A stretch of DNA of 64,000 bases from Bacillus thuringiensis (GTDB lineage Bacteria > Bacillota > Bacilli > Bacillales > Bacillaceae_G), in contig NZ_CP155559.1 of NCBI RefSeq assembly GCF_022095615.2, positions 1,237,501-1,301,500 of the forward strand, given 5' to 3'. The notes beneath the pieces were generated by a model. That model made no database searches, was not told the origin of the DNA, and saw only the letters and a program-made list of their open reading frames with translations. Positions 7,435 through 14,610 of the stretch are shown here, in pieces (the first letter of the stretch is position 1; the number at the start of each line of letters is the position of its first letter). The position numbers and the translations under genes are program-made.

Positions 7435-8190
7435 TTATACATTACCTAGATAGCTGCGCGTTAAATTTGGGAGAATAATTTTTCCATTTTTACTGTATTT
7501 TTCGAATAACTCTGATAGGAGAAGAACAAAGTTTTTATACTCTTCGTCATTTTCTTTCGGAGCATAGGACGCTGATAAATTTCTTCCTAAAAAACCTTCA
7601 ATATCAAAAAGTAAATCATTTTGATATTCTTTAAACTCGTACTTCCCATCTTTAAAAAAGCTATTAAACATTTCTGGAGTTTCCTCGATTCCACCGCTAA
7701 ATCCTTTGAAATTCGGGCAGGTCTTCTGGCAAATTTCTGCATTCTCTTTAATAATCGGACTAGTTACATCTCTACTATTCCAAACAAGAGCAACGTTTGC
7801 TTTTTGTTTCAAAATTCGTTGGCATTCGATTTTGAAAGCATCTTTATCAAACCAATGAAATGCTTGAGCAACAGTTACTAAATCCACACTATTTTCTTTT
7901 AAAGTGGTATTTTCAGCAGTTGCTTTTATTGATTGAAAACGAGAATATTGGTTTAACGATTGCTCTGCCATTTTTCTCATGTCATCATTTGGCTCAACTC
8001 CAATAACATGCAAACCATTTTCAAGCAGCTGGTGGGTAAATATCCCTGTACCTGAACCAATATCGGCCACAATCTGATTCGCGTTTAGTTGGTTAGCCGA
8101 AAGCAAATAATTAATATATTCATTGGGGTAACTAGGGCGATATTTCGCATATATATCGGCCTTGTCAGTAAAATTTTCTGTTGTTTTCAC
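7435..8190 (-). CDS. Class I SAM-dependent methyltransferase
   Basis: 251 residues from a GTG start with GAAAGAAGG upstream. Motif I (VADIGSGTGIFT, about residues 41-52) binds S-adenosylmethionine, the acidic loop GVEPNDDM follows, and VTVAQAFHWFD is the post-motif typical of the UbiE/Coq5-like methyltransferase_11 family. The N-terminal FTDKADIYAKYRPSYP is the usual opening of this subgroup in Bacillus. The substrate is unknown. It is a single-gene unit between its own terminator and a long upstream gap. Confidence 0.85.
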   Translation of the reverse strand: MKTTENFTDKADIYAKYRPSYPNEYINYLLSANQLNANQIVADIGSGTGIFTHQLLENGLHVIGVEPNDDMRKMAEQSLNQYSRFQSIKATAENTTLKENSVDLVTVAQAFHWFDKDAFKIECQRILKQKANVALVWNSRDVTSPIIKENAEICQKTCPNFKGFSGGIEETPEMFNSFFKDGKYEFKEYQNDLLFDIEGFLGRNLSASYAPKENDEEYKNFVLLLSELFEKYSKNGKIILPNLTRSYLGNV

Positions 8191-8555
8191 AGTACTACCT
8201 TCTTTCCAGCCATATTATGTACAGAAATAGGAACCAAATAGTAATTTCTGCATCAATCTCTAAGTCTACAACATAAGAGTCCAGCTAAATGGAGCTGCCT
8301 TAGTTCCCTTATTCAAATTATACTATTTTACATGATATCTTCCAAAAGACCATGATTTTTTATTCATCTAAATGGTCTAATTGTTGAATAATATGACCAT
8401 TTGTATATCGTACGAGGGTTATGTAGGATAAGAGGTTTCCATTTTCAATATCCCAATTGGCCAATATATCCTTTTTACAATTTACTTAAAATCATGTATA
8501 ACAGAGATACAAGATTATTTTATAATTATTCAAGAGTAGAGGGAGAATTATTGTA
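8191..8555. other. Intergenic region between divergent genes
   Basis: 365 bp with no gene I can support. Its right part carries a good sigma-A promoter for the gene at 8556: TTTACA at 8474-8479, 17 bases, TATAAC at 8497-8502. The left part should contain the methyltransferase promoter, but no clear hexamers stand out. Confidence 0.5.
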
Positions 8556-8783
8556 ATGGTAAGGAAAACGTTCAAGATGCGTGTATCTAGAAATAGAACG
8601 ATTTCGATTAATGGCTCGATTCTTGATGTGGATGTTACACATGATGAGTTTTTACAAGAGTTTGTTGAGTGGGTCGATTCTAAAGGTTGGTCGTTTATGG
8701 GGATAACAGATGAGAGTACACCCGAGGAAGCTAGTCAAAACTTAATAGATTCATTGATTGATGAGAAGGATAAGAAAGAATAA
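8556..8783 (+). CDS. Small conserved hypothetical protein
   Basis: 75 residues from an ATG with AGAGGGAG 9 bases upstream. The N-terminus is basic (MVRKTFKMRVSRNR) and the rest is acidic (DVDVTHDEFLQEFVEWVDSK), soluble and without signal or membrane segment. No domain is recognised. A consensus-like promoter precedes it and a terminator overlaps its stop codon, so it is an independent unit. Confidence 0.65.
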   Translation: MVRKTFKMRVSRNRTISINGSILDVDVTHDEFLQEFVEWVDSKGWSFMGITDESTPEEASQNLIDSLIDEKDKKE

Positions 8784-8800
8784 TTCCTTCTTATTTTTTG
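8768..8800 (+). terminator. Rho-independent terminator overlapping a stop codon
   Basis: ATAAGAA/TTCTTAT stem followed by TTTTTTG. The stop codon of the 75-residue protein lies inside the hairpin. Confidence 0.65.
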
Positions 8801-8938
8801 TTGTATATTTATGTTCTTTATCGTAAAAGTATGATATAGTAAAAAACAGTGAATATTCTTCCAATTTAATACAAATTACATATAGATTGGTAGATTTAGT
8901 TTGTAAGCTGTGAGAGTATAATGAAAAGGGAGAGTCAT

Positions 8939-10225
8939 ATGGTAAATTTTAAGAAAATTTTGGCTTTTATTACCGTTATTTGTTTATTTTTTTTGACACC
9001 TATGACGTTACGTGCTGAGACGAATATTGGAGTGAATCCAGAACAAATGGCACCACCACCTGCGGAAGGACCAAATGTTTTTAGTCAGTTTGCAACTGCG
9101 ATTGATGCGAAAACTGGAGATGTTTTGTATGACAAAAACGCACATCATCGTGCATTTCCAGCTAGTATGACGAAAGTGTTAACAGCAATTTTACTTATGG
9201 AGCATACGAAGCCAGAAGATCAATTTACGTTTTCACAATTAGCATTAGATCAAGAGAAGAGTAATTATCAAATTGAGTTTCAACCTGGCGAGACGATTAA
9301 TCGTAATACTGCGCTTATGATTTTAATGGTGCTGAGTGCGAATGATGTGTCGTATGCAATTGCGGAGCGTATTGGCGGCAGTGTTGAGAATTTTGCTAAT
9401 ATGATGAATGAGAAAGCGAAGCAATTAGGTGCTACAGATAGTCATTTTGTTACACCAAATGGATTGCATGATCCGAATCATTATACAACACCATTTGATA
9501 TGGCTATGATTACGAGAGGTGTACAAAAGTATCCTGAGATTTTACAAGCGATGAATACGAAAAGGACGACAGTTACGACATCTAGCCAGACGGTTTCTAT
9601 TTTTAATAAGTCTACTTATTTTGAAAATCCATATAGCATTGGCGGGAAGACGGGTTTTACAAATGAAGCGCGTAATACACTTGTTTTATTAAATGAGAAG
9701 GATGGCAATCGTATTATAAATGTAGTAATGGCTTCTCAAAGGCCTGAAATTTATGAAGATTTGAAGCAGATGGCGGACTATTCTTTCGGTCAATTTGTGA
9801 AGCAAACTGTACTAGATAAACATAGCTGGCATCAAAAGGCAACGTATTTAAATAAAGATATCGATAGCGAGCTTGAAAAAAGTGCAGAGCTTATGCTTAA
9901 GAAAGATGAAGGGAAAAATGTGAGGACGATTTTCCGTGCGGCTTCATTAGATAAAGAGTCTTTGTATCATAAAGGAATTCATCGTGGTGAGGTAGTTGGT
10001 GCAGTTGATATTACGAAAAATAATCAAACAATTGCGACGATAAATGTTCTTTCTAAAGAAGATGTTACTTTTGCGATGCCTAAAAAAGATACGGCTACGC
10101 CTGAAGTAAACGAATCAAATGTGAAAATAATAAGCATTGGAATAGGTGCCGCTCTATTATTTGGAGCTATTTTATTTGTAGTGCTACGCCGAAATACAAC
10201 AGGAATGAAATCAGAAGAAAAATAA
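8939..10225 (+). CDS. Serine-type D-Ala-D-Ala carboxypeptidase (PBP5/DacF-like, peptidase S11)
   Basis: 428 residues from the ATG at 8939 (AAAAGGGAGAG upstream); an ATG 18 bp earlier would overlap that site. The signal peptide runs to about residue 26 (LRA). All three active-site motifs are present: SMTK (Ser76/Lys79), SAN (133-135) and KTG (237-239). A C-terminal beta domain (about 300-390) is followed by a membrane segment (about 396-418) and a basic tail, the class C PBP layout. It trims pentapeptide side chains of peptidoglycan on the outer face. It is a single-gene unit directly upstream of the matrix block, with its own terminator. Confidence 0.92.
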   Translation: MVNFKKILAFITVICLFFLTPMTLRAETNIGVNPEQMAPPPAEGPNVFSQFATAIDAKTGDVLYDKNAHHRAFPASMTKVLTAILLMEHTKPEDQFTFSQLALDQEKSNYQIEFQPGETINRNTALMILMVLSANDVSYAIAERIGGSVENFANMMNEKAKQLGATDSHFVTPNGLHDPNHYTTPFDMAMITRGVQKYPEILQAMNTKRTTVTTSSQTVSIFNKSTYFENPYSIGGKTGFTNEARNTLVLLNEKDGNRIINVVMASQRPEIYEDLKQMADYSFGQFVKQTVLDKHSWHQKATYLNKDIDSELEKSAELMLKKDEGKNVRTIFRAASLDKESLYHKGIHRGEVVGAVDITKNNQTIATINVLSKEDVTFAMPKKDTATPEVNESNVKIISIGIGAALLFGAILFVVLRRNTTGMKSEEK

Positions 10226-10235
10226 ATTACTAGTT

Positions 10236-10275
10236 AAAAGGCTGTGAAGAGACTTTGTCACAGTCTTTTTTTTTT
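10236..10275 (+). terminator. Rho-independent terminator
   Basis: Stem AAGGCTGTGA/TCACAGTCTT with one G-T pair, followed by ten T residues, after the carboxypeptidase gene. Confidence 0.85.
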
Positions 10276-10310
10276 ACATTAAAAATAACTAATAATTGTA
10301 AATTTTCTTA

Positions 10311-10363
10311 TTGCATTTCTGTTTTGTTCGTTATATTATTTACTTGTGTTCTTGTTAAAGAAC
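10311..10363 (+). promoter_or_regulatory. sipW promoter with SinR-type operators
   Basis: TTGCAT at 10311-10316 and TATTAT at 10334-10339 are spaced 17 bases. GTTCGTTATA at 10326 overlaps the -10 region. The palindrome GTTCTTGTTAAAGAAC sits at 10348-10363, just past the transcription start. GTTC(T)-type repeats are the known core of SinR sites, so repression by SinR, encoded 3.7 kb downstream, is inferred. Confidence 0.7.
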
Positions 10364-10419
10364 GAGAGTGGATATTGCATACTTCAAATAATATAAAACA
10401 ACGGAGAGGGAGAGAAACG

Positions 10420-10989
10420 ATGAAATTAATTTGGAAGGTGATTAGCAACGTTATCTCATTTGTTTTATTTGCAGTAATGGTTTTATTAGCTTTTGTAGTT
10501 ATTTCTTCAAAAGCGAGTGGTGGGGATCCAACATTGATGGGGTATCAATTTAAGAGCGTTCTTTCAGGATCGATGGAACCAACATTTTTGACAGGGTCAA
10601 TCATTGCGATAGAGCCAACAAAAGATGGTTCTAAATATAAAAAAGGTGATGTTATTACGTTTAAAGAGAAAGATGACAAAATTGTCACTCACCGTATTAT
10701 CGGTGTGAAGGATGCAAATGGAAAAGTAATGTATGAAACAAAAGGAGATAATAACAACGGACCAGATTTAGCACCAGTACTTGCAGAGAATGTAATCGGA
10801 AAGTATGCAGATATTACAGTTCCATACGTTGGTTATGGACTGAATTATGCGAGTTCAAAAGCGGGAGCAGCATTACTTCTTATTATTCCAGGAGTCTTTT
10901 TACTTGGCTATTCCGCGATTTCTATTTTTGGCGCTATTCGTAGCATCGACGGAGAAAAGAAAGATAAAAAAGTAGAACAATCCGTCTAG
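10420..10989 (+). CDS. sipW: Signal peptidase I SipW (ER/archaeal type)
   Basis: 189 residues from the ATG at 10420 with GGAGAGGGAGAG upstream. It has an N-terminal membrane segment (about 8-29), the catalytic serine in VLSGSMEPTF (Ser51), His91 in VTHRIIGV in place of the usual bacterial lysine, conserved acids in the GDNNNGPD box (Asp110/Asp116), and a C-terminal membrane segment (about 162-184). The Ser/His set is the hallmark of SipW. In Bacilli it processes TasA-family matrix proteins, and its substrates tasA and calY are encoded directly downstream. SinR-type operators lie in its promoter. Confidence 0.95.
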   Translation: MKLIWKVISNVISFVLFAVMVLLAFVVISSKASGGDPTLMGYQFKSVLSGSMEPTFLTGSIIAIEPTKDGSKYKKGDVITFKEKDDKIVTHRIIGVKDANGKVMYETKGDNNNGPDLAPVLAENVIGKYADITVPYVGYGLNYASSKAGAALLLIIPGVFLLGYSAISIFGAIRSIDGEKKDKKVEQSV

Positions 10990-11050
10990 TTATTTTAGTT
11001 ATAATTTCCTACTAGGAAATTAACAAATATATATTATGGGGGATTTGGAC

Positions 11051-11638
11051 ATGACTTTAAAGAAAAAATTAGGGATGGGTATCGCATCAGCAGTACTAGG
11101 AGCAGCATTAGTTGGTGGAGGAACATTTGCATTCTTTAGCGATAAAGAAGTGTCAAATAATACATTTGCGACTGGTACGCTTGATTTATTATTAAATCCA
11201 TCAACAGTTGTTAATGTATCGAATTTAAAGCCTGGTGATACAGTTGAAAAAGAATTTAAACTAGAAAATAAAGGTTCTTTAGATATTAAAAAGGTTCTAT
11301 TAAAAACAGACTATAGTGTAGAAGATACGAAGAAAGATAATAAAGATGATTTTGGTAAACATATTAAAGTAACATTCTTAAAAAATGTAGACAAGCATGA
11401 AACAATCGTAAAAGAAACAACGTTAGATAAATTGAAGGGTGACACACTTACTGCGGTAAATAACGATTTAGCTGCTTGGTTCTGGGATGAAAAAGGTATT
11501 TCTGCAGGTAAATCTGATAAATTCAAAGTAAAATTTGAGTTCGTTGATAATAAAAAAGATCAAAATGAATTCCAAGGTGATAAGCTACAATTAACTTGGA
11601 CGTTTGATGCACAACAAGGCGATGCTGAAGTGAAATAA
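11051..11638 (+). CDS. tasA: TasA, biofilm-matrix fibre protein (camelysin family)
   Basis: 195 residues. The ATG at 11051 is chosen because GGGGGAT lies 7 bases upstream; a farther ATG overlaps that site. The leader MTLKKKLGMGIASAVLGAAL precedes the cleavage region GGGTFAFFSDKEVSNNTF, and cleavage before FFSDKE is expected as in camelysin. The mature part is a Lys/Asp-rich beta-sandwich with a conserved NLKPGD turn. It lies 61 bp after sipW and a terminator follows. Known role: secreted by SipW and assembled into matrix fibres. It resembles calY two genes on, so the pair looks like an old tandem duplication. Confidence 0.93.
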   Translation: MTLKKKLGMGIASAVLGAALVGGGTFAFFSDKEVSNNTFATGTLDLLLNPSTVVNVSNLKPGDTVEKEFKLENKGSLDIKKVLLKTDYSVEDTKKDNKDDFGKHIKVTFLKNVDKHETIVKETTLDKLKGDTLTAVNNDLAAWFWDEKGISAGKSDKFKVKFEFVDNKKDQNEFQGDKLQLTWTFDAQQGDAEVK

Positions 11639-11651
11639 TAAGGAAAACAAA

Positions 11652-11684
11652 AAGAGACTATCAAAAATGATAGTCTCCTTTTCT
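11652..11684 (+). terminator. Rho-independent terminator after tasA
   Basis: 10-bp stem GAGACTATCA/TGATAGTCTC, loop AAAA, then CTTTTCT. It closes the sipW-tasA operon. Confidence 0.8.
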
Positions 11685-11744
11685 GCTAAAAGGGAAATGT
11701 AAAAAGAAAGATAATTTCTTATATCATTTTATATTTCACTTTAT

Positions 11745-11775
11745 TATAATAAAGGTATAGTTCTTGATAAAGAAC
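11745..11775 (+). promoter_or_regulatory. Promoter with SinR-type palindrome
   Basis: TATAAT at 11745-11750 is followed by GTTCTTGATAAAGAAC at 11760-11775. The latter differs from the second sipW operator by one base in the central four. The shared site implies co-regulation of the repeat protein with sipW-tasA. Confidence 0.7.
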
Positions 11776-11800
11776 AAGTTGTTCGATAGGAGAGATTAAA

Positions 11801-12631
11801 ATGCTGAAGCCACCTCGCAAATTCAAAAAGATGCTTATATTGCCATGTTTGTGTTCTATTACTTTTTATTTAGGCTCTCAAATGATGACTTATACAGAAG
11901 CGGCTTTCGTTCATGAAACGAAAGTAACGGCTACAATTTCGACAGCAAGTATTTTTCCAAAAACAGTTGATCAATTAACAGAACAAGCTAAGCAACATAA
12001 GGAAGTTATTTTGCATGAGTATGAAGGGATGAAGTCAAAATTAACTGTCACCTCCACTCAAGAGTTAGAACAGGCGCTTGTTACGTGGAAGCAAGGGCGT
12101 GAGAAAATAGTTGCTGAAAGAGAATTGTTACAAAAAGTATATGTATCAATAGAAGATCCTTACAATCAAGTGCAAGAAGAGCTAAAAGGAAATAAAAGCG
12201 GATCGAATAAGCAAGTATTCTCGTATGTGAATACTGGTTTCCATATAGTGAAAGAAAACTGTGAGTATGTTGATAAAGAGGTTAATTTACAAGTGATTGA
12301 TAAACAAATTCAAGGTTTTGAGAAATTACTAGTAGAGAAAACAGTACAACAAGTGAGTGAAGCTAAGAAACAAGAAGAAGCGAAAAAGCTGGAAGAGAGT
12401 AAAAAACAAGAAGAAGCGAAAAAGCTAGAAGAGAGTAAAAAACAAGAAGAAGCGAAAAAGCTAGAAGAGAGTAAAAAACAAGAAGAAGCGAAAAAGCTAG
12501 AAGAGAGTAAAAAACAAGAAGAAGCGAAAAAGCTAGAGGAGAGTAAGAAACAAGAAGAAGCAAAAAAGCTAGAGGAAAGTAAGAAACAGGACGAAGCAAA
12601 AAAGCTAGAAGAGAGTAAGAAACATGAATAG
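11801..12631 (+). CDS. Secreted repeat-rich protein of the matrix locus
   Basis: 276 residues from an ATG with AGGAGAG upstream. The N-terminus is a signal-like hydrophobic stretch (LILPCLCSITFYLGSQMM), then YTEAAFVHETKVTATIST, which recalls the mature start of TasA/CalY (FAFFSDKEVSNNTFATG), so it may also be a SipW substrate. The middle (about 50-185) is helical and charged. The C-terminus is seven near-identical 12-residue repeats (KKQEEAKKLEES), a likely single helix or coiled coil. It sits between tasA and calY, the position of the gene called BC1280 in B. cereus ATCC 14579. A SinR-type palindrome precedes it. Biochemical function not established from sequence. Confidence 0.85.
   Translation: MLKPPRKFKKMLILPCLCSITFYLGSQMMTYTEAAFVHETKVTATISTASIFPKTVDQLTEQAKQHKEVILHEYEGMKSKLTVTSTQELEQALVTWKQGREKIVAERELLQKVYVSIEDPYNQVQEELKGNKSGSNKQVFSYVNTGFHIVKENCEYVDKEVNLQVIDKQIQGFEKLLVEKTVQQVSEAKKQEEAKKLEESKKQEEAKKLEESKKQEEAKKLEESKKQEEAKKLEESKKQEEAKKLEESKKQEEAKKLEESKKQDEAKKLEESKKHE
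12365..12616 (+). repeat. Seven tandem 36-bp repeats (VNTR inside a gene)
   Basis: Each unit encodes KKQEEAKKLEES. Units 2-4 are identical in DNA. Units 1, 5, 6 and 7 differ mainly at third positions, apart from one E-to-D change in unit 7. Such homogeneous in-frame repeats expand and contract by slippage or recombination without breaking the frame. Confidence 0.95.
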
Positions 12632-12675
12632 CAAGTAAAATACAGCAACATTTCAGAGCGAATAGAGGTTATAAA

Positions 12676-12735
12676 GCCGAATAGGTGAGAGGGCATTGCG
12701 ACTCACCTATTCGGCGTGTCTTCTTTATTTTAACA
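12676..12735 (+). terminator. Large hairpin terminator
   Basis: 14-bp perfect stem GCCGAATAGGTGAG/CTCACCTATTCGGC with a 12-base loop. A moderately T-rich tract (GTGTCTTCTTTATTTT) follows. Confidence 0.7.
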
Positions 12736-12909
12736 ATACACGTCAAAATCTAGCGGATACGAGAAAACTAGTTGGCCGCATAATGGTGAAAGATATTAAT
12801 TGGTATAGATAGTGAAAATTAATTGATGTTTTTATTTATTCCTCATTTTTTCGAAAATTCAAAATAATATTGAGAAATAAAAATAACTGAAAATACTAAT
12901 AAAAAAATG

Positions 12910-12943
12910 TTGTATTTATATAGTGTTGTTCGTTATAATGAAC
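12910..12943 (+). promoter_or_regulatory. calY promoter overlapped by SinR-type palindrome
   Basis: TTGTAT (12910-12915) and TATAAT (12934-12939) are spaced 18 bases. The near-palindrome GTTCGTTATAATGAAC (12928-12943) covers the -10 box, so a bound repressor would block polymerase. A further GAACGAAC lies at 12962-12969. Confidence 0.75.
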
Positions 12944-13056
12944 TTAAGGTTTTTAAAAGAGAACGAACATTAGCTAAGCTAATATAGTTTTCTTTATGTC
13001 CCTTATTGAAAAATTATAGGGGGAAAAATATAAAAAACAGCTAGGGGGAATTGATT

Positions 13057-13650
13057 GTGAGTCTGAAAAAGAAATTAGGTATGGGAGTTGCATCAGCAGC
13101 ATTGGGGTTATCTTTAATTGGTGGAGGAACATTTGCATTCTTTAGTGATAAAGAAGTATCAAATAATACATTTGCAGCTGGGACGCTAGATCTTACATTA
13201 AACCCTAAAACGCTTGTAGATATTAAAGATTTAAAACCAGGGGATTCTGTTAAGAAAGAGTTCTTATTAAAGAACAGTGGTACGTTAGCAATTAAAGACG
13301 TTAAATTAGCGACAAAGTATAGTATTACAGATGCAAAAGGTGATAATGCTGGTGAAGATTTTGCTAAGCACATTAAAGTAAAATTCCTTTGGAACTGGGA
13401 TAAGCAAAGTGAGCCTGTATATGAAACAACTTTAGCGGATTTACAAAATGCTGATCCTGATCTTGTAGCTAAAGATATCTTTGCTCCTGAGTGGGGAGAA
13501 AAAGGTGGCTTAGAAGCTGGAACAGAAGATTATCTATGGGTACAATTTGTATTTGAAGATGATGGTAAAGACCAAAATAAATTCCAAGGCGACGCATTGA
13601 ACTTAGAATGGACATTCAATGCTAACCAAACAGATGGCGAAGAAAGATAA
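13057..13650 (+). CDS. calY: CalY (camelysin), TasA-family cell-surface protein
   Basis: 197 residues from the GTG at 13057. AGGGGGA lies 7 bases upstream, whereas a TTG at 13051 would be too close to it. Leader MSLKKKLGMGVASAALGLSL, then GGGTFAFFSDKEVSNNTFAAG. The FFSDKEVSNN start is that reported for mature camelysin of B. cereus, filed as peptidase M73, although no classical protease motif is visible. The fold and length match TasA upstream. It is a surface/matrix protein, probably processed by SipW, with its own SinR-overlapped promoter and terminator. Confidence 0.94.
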   Translation: MSLKKKLGMGVASAALGLSLIGGGTFAFFSDKEVSNNTFAAGTLDLTLNPKTLVDIKDLKPGDSVKKEFLLKNSGTLAIKDVKLATKYSITDAKGDNAGEDFAKHIKVKFLWNWDKQSEPVYETTLADLQNADPDLVAKDIFAPEWGEKGGLEAGTEDYLWVQFVFEDDGKDQNKFQGDALNLEWTFNANQTDGEER

Positions 13651-13656
13651 TAAATA

Positions 13657-13686
13657 AAAAAAGCGGGGAATCCCCGCTTTTTTTTA
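13657..13686. terminator. Bidirectional terminator between calY and sinR
   Basis: GCGGGG-AAT-CCCCGC stem flanked by A7 on the left and T8 on the right. It can end both calY (+) and sinR (-). Confidence 0.9.
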
Positions 13687-13730
13687 TAAAGAAAAAAGAA
13701 GTGCCGGTTGTAAGCACTTCTTTCTATTTA

Positions 13731-14054
13731 TTATTTTTGATCGTGCTTCCATTTTGTAAACTCAAGAAATTCACGAAATTGTTCTTTGGAGACACCTGAG
13801 CTCATCGCATCTTTAACGAGTTGTGTCCATTCGGAGTCTAAGTGATTTTCCTTTGCTGTTTCATCATGAAGTAGAGTATCAACTGGAATTTGTAGAACTG
13901 CTGCAATTTTTTCTAGAAACTGAATGGAAGGGTTTTTTTGTAAATTTCGTTCTATAGAACTAATGTAAGATTTAGCAACACCAGCTTTTTCGGCAAGTTC
14001 AGTTAATGAAATACCTTTTTGTAAGCGAAGGCGTTTTATACGTTCTCCAATCAT
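13731..14054 (-). CDS. sinR: SinR, master repressor of biofilm genes
   Basis: 107 residues from the ATG at 14054, preceded by AAGGTG; an ATG seven codons earlier lies before that site. The N-terminal HTH_XRE domain (about residues 3-60, MIGERIKRLR ... LTELAEKAGVAKSYISSIER) is followed by the SinI/SinR interaction helices (LDSEWTQLVKDAMSSGVS and FREFLEFTKW, about 78-103). The arrangement and sequence closely follow SinR of B. subtilis. It represses matrix genes and is relieved by SinI, encoded just upstream on the same strand. Presumed targets are the GTTC palindromes at sipW, the repeat gene and calY. Confidence 0.95.
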   Translation of the reverse strand: MIGERIKRLRLQKGISLTELAEKAGVAKSYISSIERNLQKNPSIQFLEKIAAVLQIPVDTLLHDETAKENHLDSEWTQLVKDAMSSGVSKEQFREFLEFTKWKHDQK

Positions 14055-14133
14055 ATTTGCGCACCTTTCTATCAATATGTAGTCGTCTTATGATGTCATT
14101 ATTATAACATAAACTTCGTTAAAAAGAACAAGC

Positions 14134-14268
14134 CTATTGAGCCTGACTGGATGGCTTCATACGTTGGAAAAAATGTTCGATCTCTTGCAGGGCGATACCA
14201 GCGTCTAGAGCTTCAAGTATTAAATCAATCCATTCTTGGTCCAGTGCGTCAGTCTTATCTTTGTACAA
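14134..14268 (-). CDS. sinI: SinI, SinR antagonist (44 residues)
   Basis: A short frame on the minus strand starts with TTG at 14268, 8 bases after GGGAGG, and stops at TAG 14134. It encodes a single Sin dimerisation domain (DQEWIDLILEALDAGIAL, then QEIEHFFQRMKPS), equivalent to SinR residues about 80-103. It has no DNA-binding domain, as expected of an antagonist that sequesters SinR. It lies 79 bp upstream of sinR, the conserved sinI-sinR order. The product is shorter than B. subtilis SinI (57 residues). Confidence 0.92.
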   Translation of the reverse strand: MYKDKTDALDQEWIDLILEALDAGIALQEIEHFFQRMKPSSQAQ

Positions 14269-14610
14269 ATGTAATTCCTCCCTAATTATCGGTCATAACT
14301 GCTGCTACAGAATATATGATAATGCAATCGCATTTTGTGTTTTATATAGTGAATTATCAAATATTTTGTAGATAAAACAAAGATAAAATCCCCATTAAAT
14401 TCCCTCTATGGCGATTATAAAGTTTTTGACAAATATTTTCAATATTTTCAGAAAACATTGTTGAATTGTGATATATTCGTATGCTAACTATGGAATTTTT
14501 ACAAATATATTAAAAACATTACATAATATAACTAAATATTGAAAAAATATTGAATTTTTAATAAAATTCAATTTGTAATACATATTTTTTATTAGGGGAG
14601 GAAATAAGGG
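14269..14610. other. Divergent regulatory region between sinI and inhA1
   Basis: 342 bp, strongly AT-rich. A TTGACA occurs at about 14426 and several TATA-like hexamers follow, but I cannot assign a single inhA1 promoter with confidence. No GTTC palindrome of the SinR type was seen here. Confidence 0.45.

Larger units (their letters stand above)
12632..13056. other. Intergenic region before calY
   Basis: 425 bp containing a terminator, about 180 bp of AT-rich sequence without recognisable features, the calY promoter/operator and a leader of about 110 bp. No small gene with a ribosome site was found. Confidence 0.55.

Noticed and set aside
12310..12696. Long open frames on the minus strand opposite the repeat region, Ser/Phe/Leu-rich
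   Set aside because: They are the antisense image of the 36-bp repeats. They have no ribosome site and the composition follows from the plus-strand codons.
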